64,000 bases of DNA from Cohnella baijiui (GTDB lineage Bacteria > Bacillota > Bacilli > Paenibacillales > Paenibacillaceae): contig NZ_JAJFOW010000023.1 in NCBI RefSeq assembly GCF_020731285.1, positions 1 to 64,000 on the forward strand. The letters are read 5' to 3'. Shown in pieces: positions 50,145 through 58,195 of this stretch. The notes beneath the pieces were generated by a model, which searched no databases, had not been told where the DNA came from, and worked only from the letters and a program-made list of their open reading frames with translations. The position numbers were made by a program, and so were the translations under genes. The stretch's first letter is position 1. Every line of letters starts with the position of its first letter.

Positions 50145-51100
50145 CAACCGTCTTCCGATCGATCGGAGGATCGCTGCTCGCGGTTATTCTTCTGCTCGCA
50201 ACGGCCGGATGCCTGAAATCGCCGCCGGGCGAACAGCGGGAGGCCGCCGACAATTGGATTCTGGACACGGGCTTCGAGCGCGGGGCGATGGTGTTCCAAC
50301 CGATCCCCGGCTCGGCCCGCGTGAGCGGGAAGCTCGATTTCGGCCGCAAGCTGGAAGGCTTGAAGTCGGAATGGATCGTGTCGCAATGGAATTCCAAGAG
50401 CGACATAGCGAAAATCGCGGGCAAACGCGACGGCACGCGGTACGTCTACGAGAACGCGTATAAAACGCTGGCCGTGGCGGACGACGGCACCGTGACGCTC
50501 GGCGTGGATACAGGCCAGGAATATGCCGAACCCCGCAGCAGGCCGACCGATCCGTGGGTGCATCTCTATCTTGAGCAGCGGTACAAGAACCCGCGCAGCC
50601 TGAAGGATGGGGATGGCTTGCGCATTCGGTTCGATACCCGCATCGCGAAATCCGAGCTGCTGATGGCGCCGGAGCAGTACGATCCCGGCCTACACGCGGC
50701 CATCGCCGTCTTTTACCTCATCATCGGAAATTCGTCCGGCAGCGGGGACTTTCTTAATTTCTGCGTGCCGATCTACGACAACCGCCACGGCATTCCGCCC
50801 GGCGAATGGCACATCGACAGCGGCTTCAATCCGGCGGGAGATACGCACAAGCTCATCTACACGCTGGACGGCGGCGAGATTTACGATTCGCCCACGGGCG
50901 ACGGACAATGGCATCATGTGGACGTCGATCTGAAGCCGCACATCGAACGAGCGCTGGAGATCGCCAAGCAGAACGGTTATTTCGGCGGGGTCCCCCATCC
51001 TGATCTGGGGCTGGAAGCAATCTATATCGGCTGGGAAGTTCCGGGCGCCTTCAGAAGCGAAATGCAGATCAAGAACATGGCCATTGGGAGTTCGTCATAA
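50141..51100 (+). CDS. Lipoprotein of unknown function, jelly-roll-like
   Basis: A 319-residue lipoprotein. Signal FRSIGGSLLAVILLLATAGC ends in a lipobox with Cys near residue 24. The rest is beta-rich with many aromatic residues (NWILDTGFERGAMVFQPIPG, LRIRFDTRIAKSELL, AIAVFYLIIGNSSGSGDFLNFCVPIYDNRHGIPPGEWHIDSGF, LEAIYIGWEVPGAFRSEMQIKNMAI), as in carbohydrate-binding or lyase-type jelly rolls. I do not recognise the family. ATGA overlap couples it to the esterase gene, and GGAGGT precedes it. Surface binding or cleavage of the module C glycan is a guess. Confidence 0.75.
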   Translation: MTTVFRSIGGSLLAVILLLATAGCLKSPPGEQREAADNWILDTGFERGAMVFQPIPGSARVSGKLDFGRKLEGLKSEWIVSQWNSKSDIAKIAGKRDGTRYVYENAYKTLAVADDGTVTLGVDTGQEYAEPRSRPTDPWVHLYLEQRYKNPRSLKDGDGLRIRFDTRIAKSELLMAPEQYDPGLHAAIAVFYLIIGNSSGSGDFLNFCVPIYDNRHGIPPGEWHIDSGFNPAGDTHKLIYTLDGGEIYDSPTGDGQWHHVDVDLKPHIERALEIAKQNGYFGGVPHPDLGLEAIYIGWEVPGAFRSEMQIKNMAIGSSS

Positions 51101-51112
51101 GCAATCTCGATA

Positions 51113-51173
51113 GGCTTCCCCTACGGCAGACAGGCGCAACGCCAAGACCTGTTTGCCGTAGGGGGAGCTTTTT
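51113..51173 (+). terminator. Strong terminator of importer module C
   Basis: GCTTCCCCTACGGCAGACAGG (51113-51133) pairs almost perfectly with CCTGTTTGCCGTAGGGGGAGC, then TTTTTC follows. It closes the operon that begins near 40800. Confidence 0.9.
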
Positions 51174-51250
51174 CGTGGCTATTTTCCTGCAATCGAGCAC
51201 AGCTCTTCAAACAATGGGGTGGAGTGCGAAAGCACCTTACATGTCGTACA

Positions 51251-51373
51251 TTGGATGGACAAAAGGAGTCGGTCGAGACATTCGACGAGTTCGCGAAGAA
51301 GCTGGAGTCACTCGATATCAAGCATGCCATCGAGATTCAGGAGGGCGCGTACGACCGGTTCCTGAAGAGGTAA
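51251..51373 (+). pseudogene. C-terminal remnant of a sugar-binding lipoprotein
   Basis: The frame ending at TAA 51371 reads DGQKESVETFDEFAKKLESL and then DIKHAIEIQEGAYDRFLKR. This is the characteristic C-terminal helix of long LplA-type solute-binding proteins (compare DDMNLGHYLELYQKAYDAKK in the module C protein). Everything before about 51250 is missing. It directly precedes a broken permease, so a whole importer decayed here. Confidence 0.75.
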
Positions 51374-51382
51374 CGGCCGACG

Positions 51383-51790
51383 ATGCTGCGGATATGGACA
51401 CGGATCGAACGAGACTTTAAACGGAATAAATGGCTGTACGTGATGGCGCTTCCCGTCATCGCGTACTATGCCGTCTTTCACTACGGGCCGATGTACGGCG
51501 CCATCATCGACTTCCAGAATTACTCGCCAATGAAGGGAATCCGGGGCAGCGAGTGGGTGGGGTTGGAACTTCCGCACCTTCGTGAACGGCTATTATTTCT
51601 GGCGGCTATTGCGCAACACGGTGCTTCTGAGCTTCTAATCGCTCTTGTTTGAATTCACGGCGCCGATCGTGCTCGCCCTGCTCATCAACGAATTGAGAAG
51701 CCGCCTGTTCAAGAACGTCGTCCAGACGATCTCCTATATGCCTTACTTCATCTCGCTGATCGTCGTTTGCGGTCTTGCCGCGGATCAGCC
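51383..51790 (+). pseudogene. Broken and truncated LplB-type permease gene
   Basis: It begins LYVMALPVIAYYAVFHYGPM with a normal start at 51383, then GSEWVGL breaks into another frame (NFRTFVNGYYFWRLLRNTVL), meets a TAA near 51640, and resumes in a third frame (FEFTAPIVLALLINELRSRL to YMPYFISLIVVCGLA). Homology stops near 51790, so roughly the last half, including the EAA loop, is gone. At least two frameshifts plus truncation make it nonfunctional. Confidence 0.85.
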
Positions 51791-51914
51791 GATCATGGCG
51801 GGGCAAGTCGCCCACATCGGAGCAGGTATTCAATTGCAAATGCAAAGCTTGACTGCAAATCAACTACGTGAAGCCTCATTTGCCCCAATACGCTTTCCGG
51901 CTCGGTCATTCGCT

Positions 51915-52031
51915 TCACCGACAGGCCGCGCGAAGCATGCGCATGACGGCGACGGTCGCATGCGCTTTGGTCAGGATGCCGCGCGGATCGAGCCGGGTCG
52001 CGGACACCCCGTTCAGGAAGCTTCGATTCAT
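51915..52031 (-). pseudogene. Remnant of an S-layer homology (SLH) domain
   Basis: The minus strand encodes LNGVSATRLDPRGILTKAHA followed by TVAVMRML and a stop at 51915. The pattern (G-x-x-T-x-LDPRG-x-LT-+A-x-A-x-x-VMRML) matches the last part of an SLH repeat, which anchors proteins to the Paenibacillaceae cell wall. Only about 38 codons remain, with no ribosome site, so it is taken as a fragment of a lost S-layer-anchored protein. Confidence 0.5.
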
Positions 52032-52102
52032 TTTCCCTCGTACCGCTTGCCCATCCGATTATCCCGAGGCATCCAAGTTAATGATTTGTTGTTTAAGTTG
52101 AT

Positions 52103-52150
52103 TTTGTTTTCTATTTTTCCTCGTGCTTATTCGCTATGCTTGGGATGAAA
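52103..52150 (+). promoter_or_regulatory. Promoter-like block shared with the module D binding-protein gene
   Basis: TTTGTTTTCTAT (52103-52114) and TATTCGCTATGCTTGGG (starting 52129) match the block at 59281-59322 with no length difference: the distance from TTTGTTTTCTAT to TATGCT is 32 nt in both. It lies 170-220 nt before the first GH39-like gene. I read it as a promoter with a regulator site shared by both transcripts. Confidence 0.55.
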
Positions 52151-52170
52151 TTCGGGAAAGGAGGCAAGGA

Positions 52171-52248
52171 ATGGATTCCAGCGAGTTACAAACCATTTTA
52201 TTTGAGCGGCAAGGGGGGGCCGAAGCTTTTTTTCACAATAATATGTAA
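52171..52248 (+). CDS. Possible 25-residue leader peptide
   Basis: A perfect AAAGGAGG (52158-52165) lies 5 nt before an ATG that opens a 25-codon frame (MDSSELQTILFERQ to FFHNNM) ending at TAA 52246-52248. The stop overlaps a cre-like site. It is 75 nt before the GH39-like gene and on the transcript from the shared promoter block. It has no homology that I recognise and could be a leader peptide or the stump of a deleted gene. Confidence 0.4.
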   Translation: MDSSELQTILFERQGGAEAFFHNNM

Positions 52249-52257
52249 GCGCTATCC
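52244..52257 (+). promoter_or_regulatory. cre-like site before the first GH39-like gene
   Basis: TGTAAGCGCTATCC matches 13 of 14 positions of TGWAARCGYTWWCA, with the central CG. It is 66 nt before the start codon, downstream of the presumed promoter, a place where CcpA can act as a roadblock. A related TGTAAGCGCTATAC lies inside the start of the second GH39-like gene (54550-54563). Confidence 0.55.
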
Positions 52258-52322
52258 AAGTTGAGGGTTTTACCGGTTTATTCCATTTTATCAATCGGGA
52301 ATATAAAAGGAGCTCTCACCAT

Positions 52323-54494
52323 ATGAAAATCCCTTTCAGAAGGTGGTGCGCTTGTCTGATCGCCTTTATGTTAACGTGCGGTGCGCTCTCCTTTCCGCGA
52401 GACGTCTATGCAGCCAATTCTATTCATGTCAACGCGGTTCTGCAAAGCGACGTCATCACTAACAAATTCCCTATGCTGAACAGTTGGTACTACAGCAGCG
52501 ACTGGGGCTCCTCCGCAAGCAGTCAGCCTGACAACTATATCACAAACAATTACCCGTTCATCCAATACGTCCGGCTGTTTGCAGCAACCGGGGGCTGCTA
52601 TACGGGGTATTCGGGCTGCAGCGACGGGAATGACCGCGATCTGTTCGTTAATCCCGCCAACACCGCCACGCTGTCGGATTATAAGTTCGATAGTCTGAAG
52701 ACCTCCATTCAGAACGTTCTCAATAAAGGCTTGAAGCCCTACATCGTGACCGGCAACGTGCCCATTAAATATTCCGCGGCCCCCTATATCGGAGCATTTA
52801 ATGTCAATACCCGACCTCCGGCAGACTACTCGACTTACTACAGTTATATGAAGGCAATGGCCGATGCGCTTGTAACCCAATTCGGCGTCACCGAAATCAA
52901 AACGTGGAAGTGGGGAGTGCTGTCGGAATTCGAGAATGCGGATTGGTTTTGGGACAGCCCCGGCTCTACGCCGGACGCGAACGCCTCCAAAACGGCTTAT
53001 TTCAAGCTGTACGATTACACGGTCGCGGCTCTGCAAAGCGCCATCGGCTCCGGCAATTTGACGGTCGGGGCGCACGCGATGGCCGTTACCCCGGGCTTGT
53101 GGGATCCCCGCGACTTTATCGACCATGTTGCAACCGGAACCAACTACAAAACGGGCGGCATCGGCACGCAAATCAATTTCATTACGGCCTCGTACTACGA
53201 TGATTCGCCCGGCGTTTATACGGCCAATAGCTTACCAACCGTCATCAACAGTCTGCGGGACCGAGCCATCATGAACGGGTTGACGAATCTCCAGGTCGGG
53301 GTGGACGAAGGCTGGTTCCTGACGGATACGAGCGGCAAGGATTTGTTCTCCCGATCATCTGGAACGGGCTACCAAGGAGCTTACATGGCCCAAAAAATCA
53401 AGGAAATGGTCGACTACAACATCGACTGGTTTTCCGTTTGGGACCTCAACGCTTATGGTGTATGGGGAGGGGCGAGTGTTCCGACGATCTCTACCAACGT
53501 CATCGCTTTGGCGAGCAAAATGGCAGGGGAACGCAGGGCGGGATTGTCCATCGGAGGCAGCGCCTCCGGTTCGGGCAACGTCGTGGACGGATTCGCCGGC
53601 TACAGCGACTCGACGAAGAAGCTGCAGGTACTCGTATATAACTACAACGCCAATCCGGGCGCCGCTAGCAGCGAGTCTCCGACGATTACCATTAATAACA
53701 TAGCCGCCGTATCGGGAGGCAGCGTGAACGTCAAATCGTGGACGGTCGACGACACCCACGCGAATTTTTGGCCCCAGTGGTGGAGCGACAAGGGATCTTC
53801 GTTGACGTCGGCGGACTTTGGCGGCTTCTGGTCTCCCCAATCGGTAGAAGTTCCCGCCGCTCTGACGAATTCGTCCGCTCTGGCTTACTGGAACAGCAGG
53901 CTAGGAACCTACCAATCGCTAGCCGCCCTCACTTCGTCGGCGACTTCCCCCATGACGGTAAGCGGCAACTCCATCACATTGTCGCCTACCTTGAACCATC
54001 ATGGTGTCATGCTGTATGAGATCACGGATGTAACTAGCATAGGCAATCTCGTAAGCGTCACGGACGACATGAACGATTTCTCGAAAATGAACGCGCATAG
54101 CTCCGGACTGTTCTTCGACAGTCTGAACGTGGCCGCGCTCGGGGATACGAGAAGAGTCGCGCGAACGACCACGGGCCCGACGCCGGAATTCGTAACTTAC
54201 TTTTATAACAACTTAAAAAGCGTTGCTTTGACCGGTTTGTTCGATTCCACCACCGAACCGATCAATAACTTCAAGCTATACACGTCTTCCACGGGAGCAA
54301 GTGGGACATGGGCGCTCCAGAGCGGTTACACAACAAGCGATACGCCGATCAATAGCAATCTGTGGACGAGACGCGTTTACAACTGGCCTTCCCTGCCTGC
54401 GGGCACGAATTACGTGAAGGTGGAATTTCCGACAGGTGGTTCGCACAATTGGAATCCGCAGTTGAGTCAGGTAACAATCCAATACACCCCTTGA
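52323..54494 (+). CDS. Secreted GH39-like glycoside hydrolase with C-terminal binding-type module
   Basis: A 723-residue exported protein (signal ending near SFPRDVYAA). Residues about 35-430 look like a GH39/clan A TIM barrel: KPYIVTGNVPIKYS, WGVLSEFENADWFW (Glu202 or Glu204, candidate acid/base), VGAHAMAVTPGLWDP, and LQVGVDEGWF (Glu329, candidate nucleophile). A beta-sandwich follows (about 435-575; WTVDDTHANFWPQWWSD). The last 145 residues (579-723) form a module starting VTDDMNDFSKMNAHSSGL and ending WNPQLSQVTIQY, present twice in the next protein. GGAG is close to ATG 52323. Candidate activities are beta-xylosidase, arabinosidase or iduronidase-like cleavage; none can be fixed. Confidence 0.75.
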   Translation: MKIPFRRWCACLIAFMLTCGALSFPRDVYAANSIHVNAVLQSDVITNKFPMLNSWYYSSDWGSSASSQPDNYITNNYPFIQYVRLFAATGGCYTGYSGCSDGNDRDLFVNPANTATLSDYKFDSLKTSIQNVLNKGLKPYIVTGNVPIKYSAAPYIGAFNVNTRPPADYSTYYSYMKAMADALVTQFGVTEIKTWKWGVLSEFENADWFWDSPGSTPDANASKTAYFKLYDYTVAALQSAIGSGNLTVGAHAMAVTPGLWDPRDFIDHVATGTNYKTGGIGTQINFITASYYDDSPGVYTANSLPTVINSLRDRAIMNGLTNLQVGVDEGWFLTDTSGKDLFSRSSGTGYQGAYMAQKIKEMVDYNIDWFSVWDLNAYGVWGGASVPTISTNVIALASKMAGERRAGLSIGGSASGSGNVVDGFAGYSDSTKKLQVLVYNYNANPGAASSESPTITINNIAAVSGGSVNVKSWTVDDTHANFWPQWWSDKGSSLTSADFGGFWSPQSVEVPAALTNSSALAYWNSRLGTYQSLAALTSSATSPMTVSGNSITLSPTLNHHGVMLYEITDVTSIGNLVSVTDDMNDFSKMNAHSSGLFFDSLNVAALGDTRRVARTTTGPTPEFVTYFYNNLKSVALTGLFDSTTEPINNFKLYTSSTGASGTWALQSGYTTSDTPINSNLWTRRVYNWPSLPAGTNYVKVEFPTGGSHNWNPQLSQVTIQYTP

Positions 54495-54532
54495 CCGCAA
54501 GGTTTAATCCCTTCACAGACAGGAGCACTAAG

Positions 54533-57175
54533 ATGAAAAAAAGAAAAGTTGTAAGCGCTATACGATCTTCGTTTCTTCTGTTAAGCATGGTTCTCGGTCT
54601 GTTTCCCGGCATTTCGACCGCCGCCGCCGGCGTGCAACTGACATTCGACCTGAACGCCCGGGGCCAGACGCTGACGAACAAATTTTACGACCTCAGCGCC
54701 TGGGATCTGAACGAGCATTGGACGACGGAAGCGGACGCTCAGGATGCCGATGATTTCTCGTCCCGCTATCCATTCATCAAAAGAGTACAACTCATGATCG
54801 CGACCGGCGGCTGTTATATCGGCTACCCGGGGTGCAACACGAACCGGGATTTATTCGCCGACCCTTCGGATAAGACGAAATTGAACGATTATAAGTTCGA
54901 CTCCCTGATTCAAGCAACGAGCAACATCGTCAAGCAAGGATTGAAGCCTTATATCGTAACAGGCAACGTTCCGATCAAGCTCAGCTCGAAGCCGGTATTG
55001 GGCCCTTTCCAGGTGAACGTCCGGCCGCCGGCCGATTACGAAGAATACTACAACTATATCAAGGCATTGGGCGATGCGCTTGTTGCCAAATTCGGGGCAG
55101 AAGAACTAAAAAGCTGGCAATGGGGCGTCGTGCAGGAATACGAAAACCGCGATATGTACCTTGCCGACGACGAGTCTTCCGAGAGTACCCGAATCGCGTA
55201 TTTCAAGCTTTACGATTATACGGTAGCCGCCCTGCAGGATTCCATAGGCTCGGCTAACCTCACGGTCGGTGCGCACGCGATGGCGGTCTCCCCCGGACTG
55301 TGGAGTCAACTTGAGTTCATCGATCATGTCGCAAAGGGAAAAAACGATAAAACGGGAAAAATCGGAACGCAAATCGACTTTCTGACCGGCTCCTATTACG
55401 ATCAGAAACCGGGAGTCGGCGCTCCGGCCTCCAAATCTCTCGAGCATACGATCAATCTGCTACGGAGCCGCGCTCTGCAAAACGGGCTGACAGGCCTCAA
55501 ATTCGGCATCGACGAGGGCCGCATTCTTCAGGGGCCCGACGGGAAAGAGCTGTTGTCGAGGGTCGTCGGACACAGCTTTCAAGCCGCGGCCGATGCCAGG
55601 CTGTTCAAGCAATTGCAGGATTGGAACGTAGATTGGTTCTCCATGTGGGGGATGAATACCGAAGGCGTATGGGGCGGAGCGGATTCGGTAAGCGCCCATA
55701 TCGCGAATTTGTCCTACAAGATGGTCGGCGGCAAGCAGTTGAATCCCGTCTTATCCGGCTCTCCGGCCGGTACCGGCAATGAAGTCGGGGGGATCGGCGG
55801 ATTCAAGGCCGAGGAGAACAAGCTTCACCTCATGGTATACAACTATAACGCCGATATGAACGCCGCAGACGGCGAGACGCCTGCAATCACGATCAAGAAT
55901 ATCGCTCCGACATCCGGGAATACCGTTACGGTCAAGCAATGGACGGTTGACGATACGCACGGCAACTTCTGGCCCGCTTGGTGGTCCGATCAAGCTTCGC
56001 GCGGTCTGGAAGACGGCTCGTACAACGTTTGGTCCAAGTATTCCGTCGAAGTGCCTTCCGCTCTGAAGAACGAAGCGGATCGGGAGTATTGGTATTCCAA
56101 AGAAGAAGGCTACAAAAAACGGGCCGAGTTAACGTCGACTACACGCAGCGTTGCCGTAAACGGAGGCTCTTTAACGCTGTACCCCAGCATGGGGCATCAT
56201 AGCGTCGTCTTCTTCGAGATAACCAACGCCAAAAGTACGGGAATCGCTCAAATCGTAACCGACGATCTGAACGATTGGACCCGCAGTTATGCGCATAGCG
56301 ACGGTCTGATATTCGATACGGGGAATGCCGCTATTCTCGGCGATCCCAGCCGCGTCATGCGGAAAGCTCCGTTTCCCGGTCCGGGCGCGGAATTCGTCAC
56401 CTATAAGTATCCGAATATGGCCAGCCTATCCGCGACGGCTCTGTTTGCTTCTTCGAACGAAACGATCAGCGATTATAAATTTTATGCGTCCGAGGACGGC
56501 AAAACTTGGACAGAGCAATCCGGGTGGAAGATCCAGGATACGCCGATCAACGGCGGCTTGTGGACGAAACGAACATACACGTTGGGCTCGCTCCCCGGAG
56601 GAACGCAATACGTAAAAATCGAGTTCCCGGCCGAGGCGGCTTACTTCTATAGTCCTCAGCTCTCCCAGGTCCAGATTGCCTATGCCAACTCCTGCGCGTG
56701 CTCCGACGATTCGGTTTATGTCGACGATTTGAACGATTGGTCGATCGCAAGCTCGCATAGCTCGGGGCTGCAATTCGATACCCAGAATGCCGACGTCCTT
56801 GGAGATCCGAGCAGAGTCATGAGGAAGGATACGCGTACCGAGCCCGCCGAGTATGTCGTCTACCGGATGAACGGAATGACCGGCGCCATCGTAAACGGCT
56901 TGTTCGCGTCAGTCGCGGAATCGATATCGGACTTTGTTTTCTATGTATCTCCGAACGGCACCGACTGGACGAAGTTATCGAAACAGGCGACAATCGAAGA
57001 CAAGCCGATTACGAGCGTCAACTGGACCGACCGTAAATACGCACTGAATGATTTGCCTTCGGGAACGAATGATCTGAAGATCGAGTTTCCGGCCGTCGAC
57101 GGCGCCTTCTGGAATCCGCAGTTAAGCCGGGTCGAGTTGACGGCGAGCGTGGGCGCGACAACGGACACGAAGTAG
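54533..57175 (+). CDS. Secreted GH39-like glycoside hydrolase, paralogue with two C-terminal modules
   Basis: An 880-residue exported protein (signal KRKVVSAIRSSFLLLSMVLGLFPGISTAAA). It is colinear with the preceding protein over about 700 residues: GLKPYIVTGNVPIKLSSKP, WGVVQEYENRDMY (candidate acid/base Glu), VGAHAMAVSPGLW, LKFGIDEGRIL (candidate nucleophile Glu). It ends in two copies of the 145-residue module, at about 575-720 and 726-872, joined by a short SCACSDD linker; both contain LGDPSRVMRKD/A and a final PQLSxV. AGGAG is 7 nt before ATG 54533. The tandem pair of genes, 38 nt apart, probably arose by duplication and is cotranscribed. Confidence 0.78.
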   Translation: MKKRKVVSAIRSSFLLLSMVLGLFPGISTAAAGVQLTFDLNARGQTLTNKFYDLSAWDLNEHWTTEADAQDADDFSSRYPFIKRVQLMIATGGCYIGYPGCNTNRDLFADPSDKTKLNDYKFDSLIQATSNIVKQGLKPYIVTGNVPIKLSSKPVLGPFQVNVRPPADYEEYYNYIKALGDALVAKFGAEELKSWQWGVVQEYENRDMYLADDESSESTRIAYFKLYDYTVAALQDSIGSANLTVGAHAMAVSPGLWSQLEFIDHVAKGKNDKTGKIGTQIDFLTGSYYDQKPGVGAPASKSLEHTINLLRSRALQNGLTGLKFGIDEGRILQGPDGKELLSRVVGHSFQAAADARLFKQLQDWNVDWFSMWGMNTEGVWGGADSVSAHIANLSYKMVGGKQLNPVLSGSPAGTGNEVGGIGGFKAEENKLHLMVYNYNADMNAADGETPAITIKNIAPTSGNTVTVKQWTVDDTHGNFWPAWWSDQASRGLEDGSYNVWSKYSVEVPSALKNEADREYWYSKEEGYKKRAELTSTTRSVAVNGGSLTLYPSMGHHSVVFFEITNAKSTGIAQIVTDDLNDWTRSYAHSDGLIFDTGNAAILGDPSRVMRKAPFPGPGAEFVTYKYPNMASLSATALFASSNETISDYKFYASEDGKTWTEQSGWKIQDTPINGGLWTKRTYTLGSLPGGTQYVKIEFPAEAAYFYSPQLSQVQIAYANSCACSDDSVYVDDLNDWSIASSHSSGLQFDTQNADVLGDPSRVMRKDTRTEPAEYVVYRMNGMTGAIVNGLFASVAESISDFVFYVSPNGTDWTKLSKQATIEDKPITSVNWTDRKYALNDLPSGTNDLKIEFPAVDGAFWNPQLSRVELTASVGATTDTK

Positions 57176-57225
57176 ATTCCAAGCAAATTCGGTTCCGCGG
57201 ACTGAATACCCCGGTACGACAAGCA

Positions 57226-57263
57226 AAATGCAGCCTGCATCCCTAGGGATGCAGGCTGCATTT
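57226..57263. terminator. Perfect 38-bp palindrome, bidirectional terminator
   Basis: The left half (57226-57244, AAATGCAGCCTGCATCCCT) and right half (57245-57263) are exact complements. A-runs and T-runs flank both sides. It lies between the convergent second GH39-like gene and the leftward permease and can end both transcripts. Confidence 0.85.
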
Positions 57264-57300
57264 GATTTCCATCCGTGCCCGGGCCGGCGCAAGCGCAGTC

Positions 57301-58179
57301 TCACTCCTTCACCGCGCCCAGGACCATGCCTTTGACGAAATACTTTTGAAGAAACGGATAAACGAGCAAAATCGGAATCGCCCCGATGAAGATTTGGGAA
57401 GCTTTAACCGTGTTGTTGGAGATCAGTTTGACGTCTTCGGGCCGCAGGTTGATCTTGCTGAAATCTTCCGTCACGACAATCGTTTGGAGCAGGGTACTGA
57501 GCGGCCATTTTCGGGCTTCCGTGATATAGATCATTCCGTCGAACCATGAATTCCAATGCCCCACCATCGTGAAAAGAGATAGCGTAGCCAAAGAAGGCAA
57601 AGAAATGGGCAAGTAGATATAGAGCAGCGTTTTGAAATGCGAAGCTCCGTCGATAAGGGATGCTTCTTCCATTTCTTTGGGTACGGTCTTAAAGAAATTG
57701 AGCAGGAGAACCATGTTCCAGGCGGATACCGCTCCCGGCAACACCAGCGCCCAAATCGAATTCATCAGATGCATCTTCTGGACGACGATATAGGTGGGGA
57801 TAAGCCCGCCGTTAAACAGCATCGTAAAGACGAAAAACCACGTATACGCCGTTCTTCCTTTGAAACGGGAATGGACTTTGGACAACGGATAAGCAGTAAA
57901 GATCGTAACGATCATGCCGATTCCCGTCCCCAGGACGACGCGCTCGACGGAGACCAGGATGGAACGCAAAAAGTTCGAATTGGAAAACGTCTGCTCGTAC
58001 GCGTCGGTATTGAAACCGACGGGCCACAAGCCGACCATATTGGCGTTGGCCGGTTCCTTGGCACTGAAGGAGACTGCGAGTATATGAATCAAGGGCAATA
58101 TGCAGGCAACAGCCGAAATCAGCAAAAATGCAAGGTTGATGATGTAGAACACCCTGTAGGCCGGGGCTTTATGATACAT
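57301..58179 (-). CDS. CUT1 sugar ABC permease (LplC/YtcP-like)
   Basis: A 292-residue permease of module D. PLIHILAVSFSAKEPANANMVGLWPVGFNTDAYEQTF, TMLFNGGLIPTYIVVQKMHLMNSIWALVLPGAV, EAA loop EASLIDGASHFKTLLYIYLPISLP and terminal YPFLQKYFVKGMVLGAVKE are typical. AAAGGAGC lies 8 nt before ATG 58179. It follows its partner permease by 16 nt. Compared with the other three importers here, the permeases are transcribed away from their binding protein. Confidence 0.92.
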   Translation of the reverse strand: MYHKAPAYRVFYIINLAFLLISAVACILPLIHILAVSFSAKEPANANMVGLWPVGFNTDAYEQTFSNSNFLRSILVSVERVVLGTGIGMIVTIFTAYPLSKVHSRFKGRTAYTWFFVFTMLFNGGLIPTYIVVQKMHLMNSIWALVLPGAVSAWNMVLLLNFFKTVPKEMEEASLIDGASHFKTLLYIYLPISLPSLATLSLFTMVGHWNSWFDGMIYITEARKWPLSTLLQTIVVTEDFSKINLRPEDVKLISNNTVKASQIFIGAIPILLVYPFLQKYFVKGMVLGAVKE

Positions 58180-58195
58180 ATTTGTGCTCCTTTGC

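Noticed and set aside
54550..54563. cre-like TGTAAGCGCTATAC at the start of the second GH39-like gene
   Set aside because: Two mismatches at the outer end and location inside the signal-peptide codons; too weak to list as its own site.
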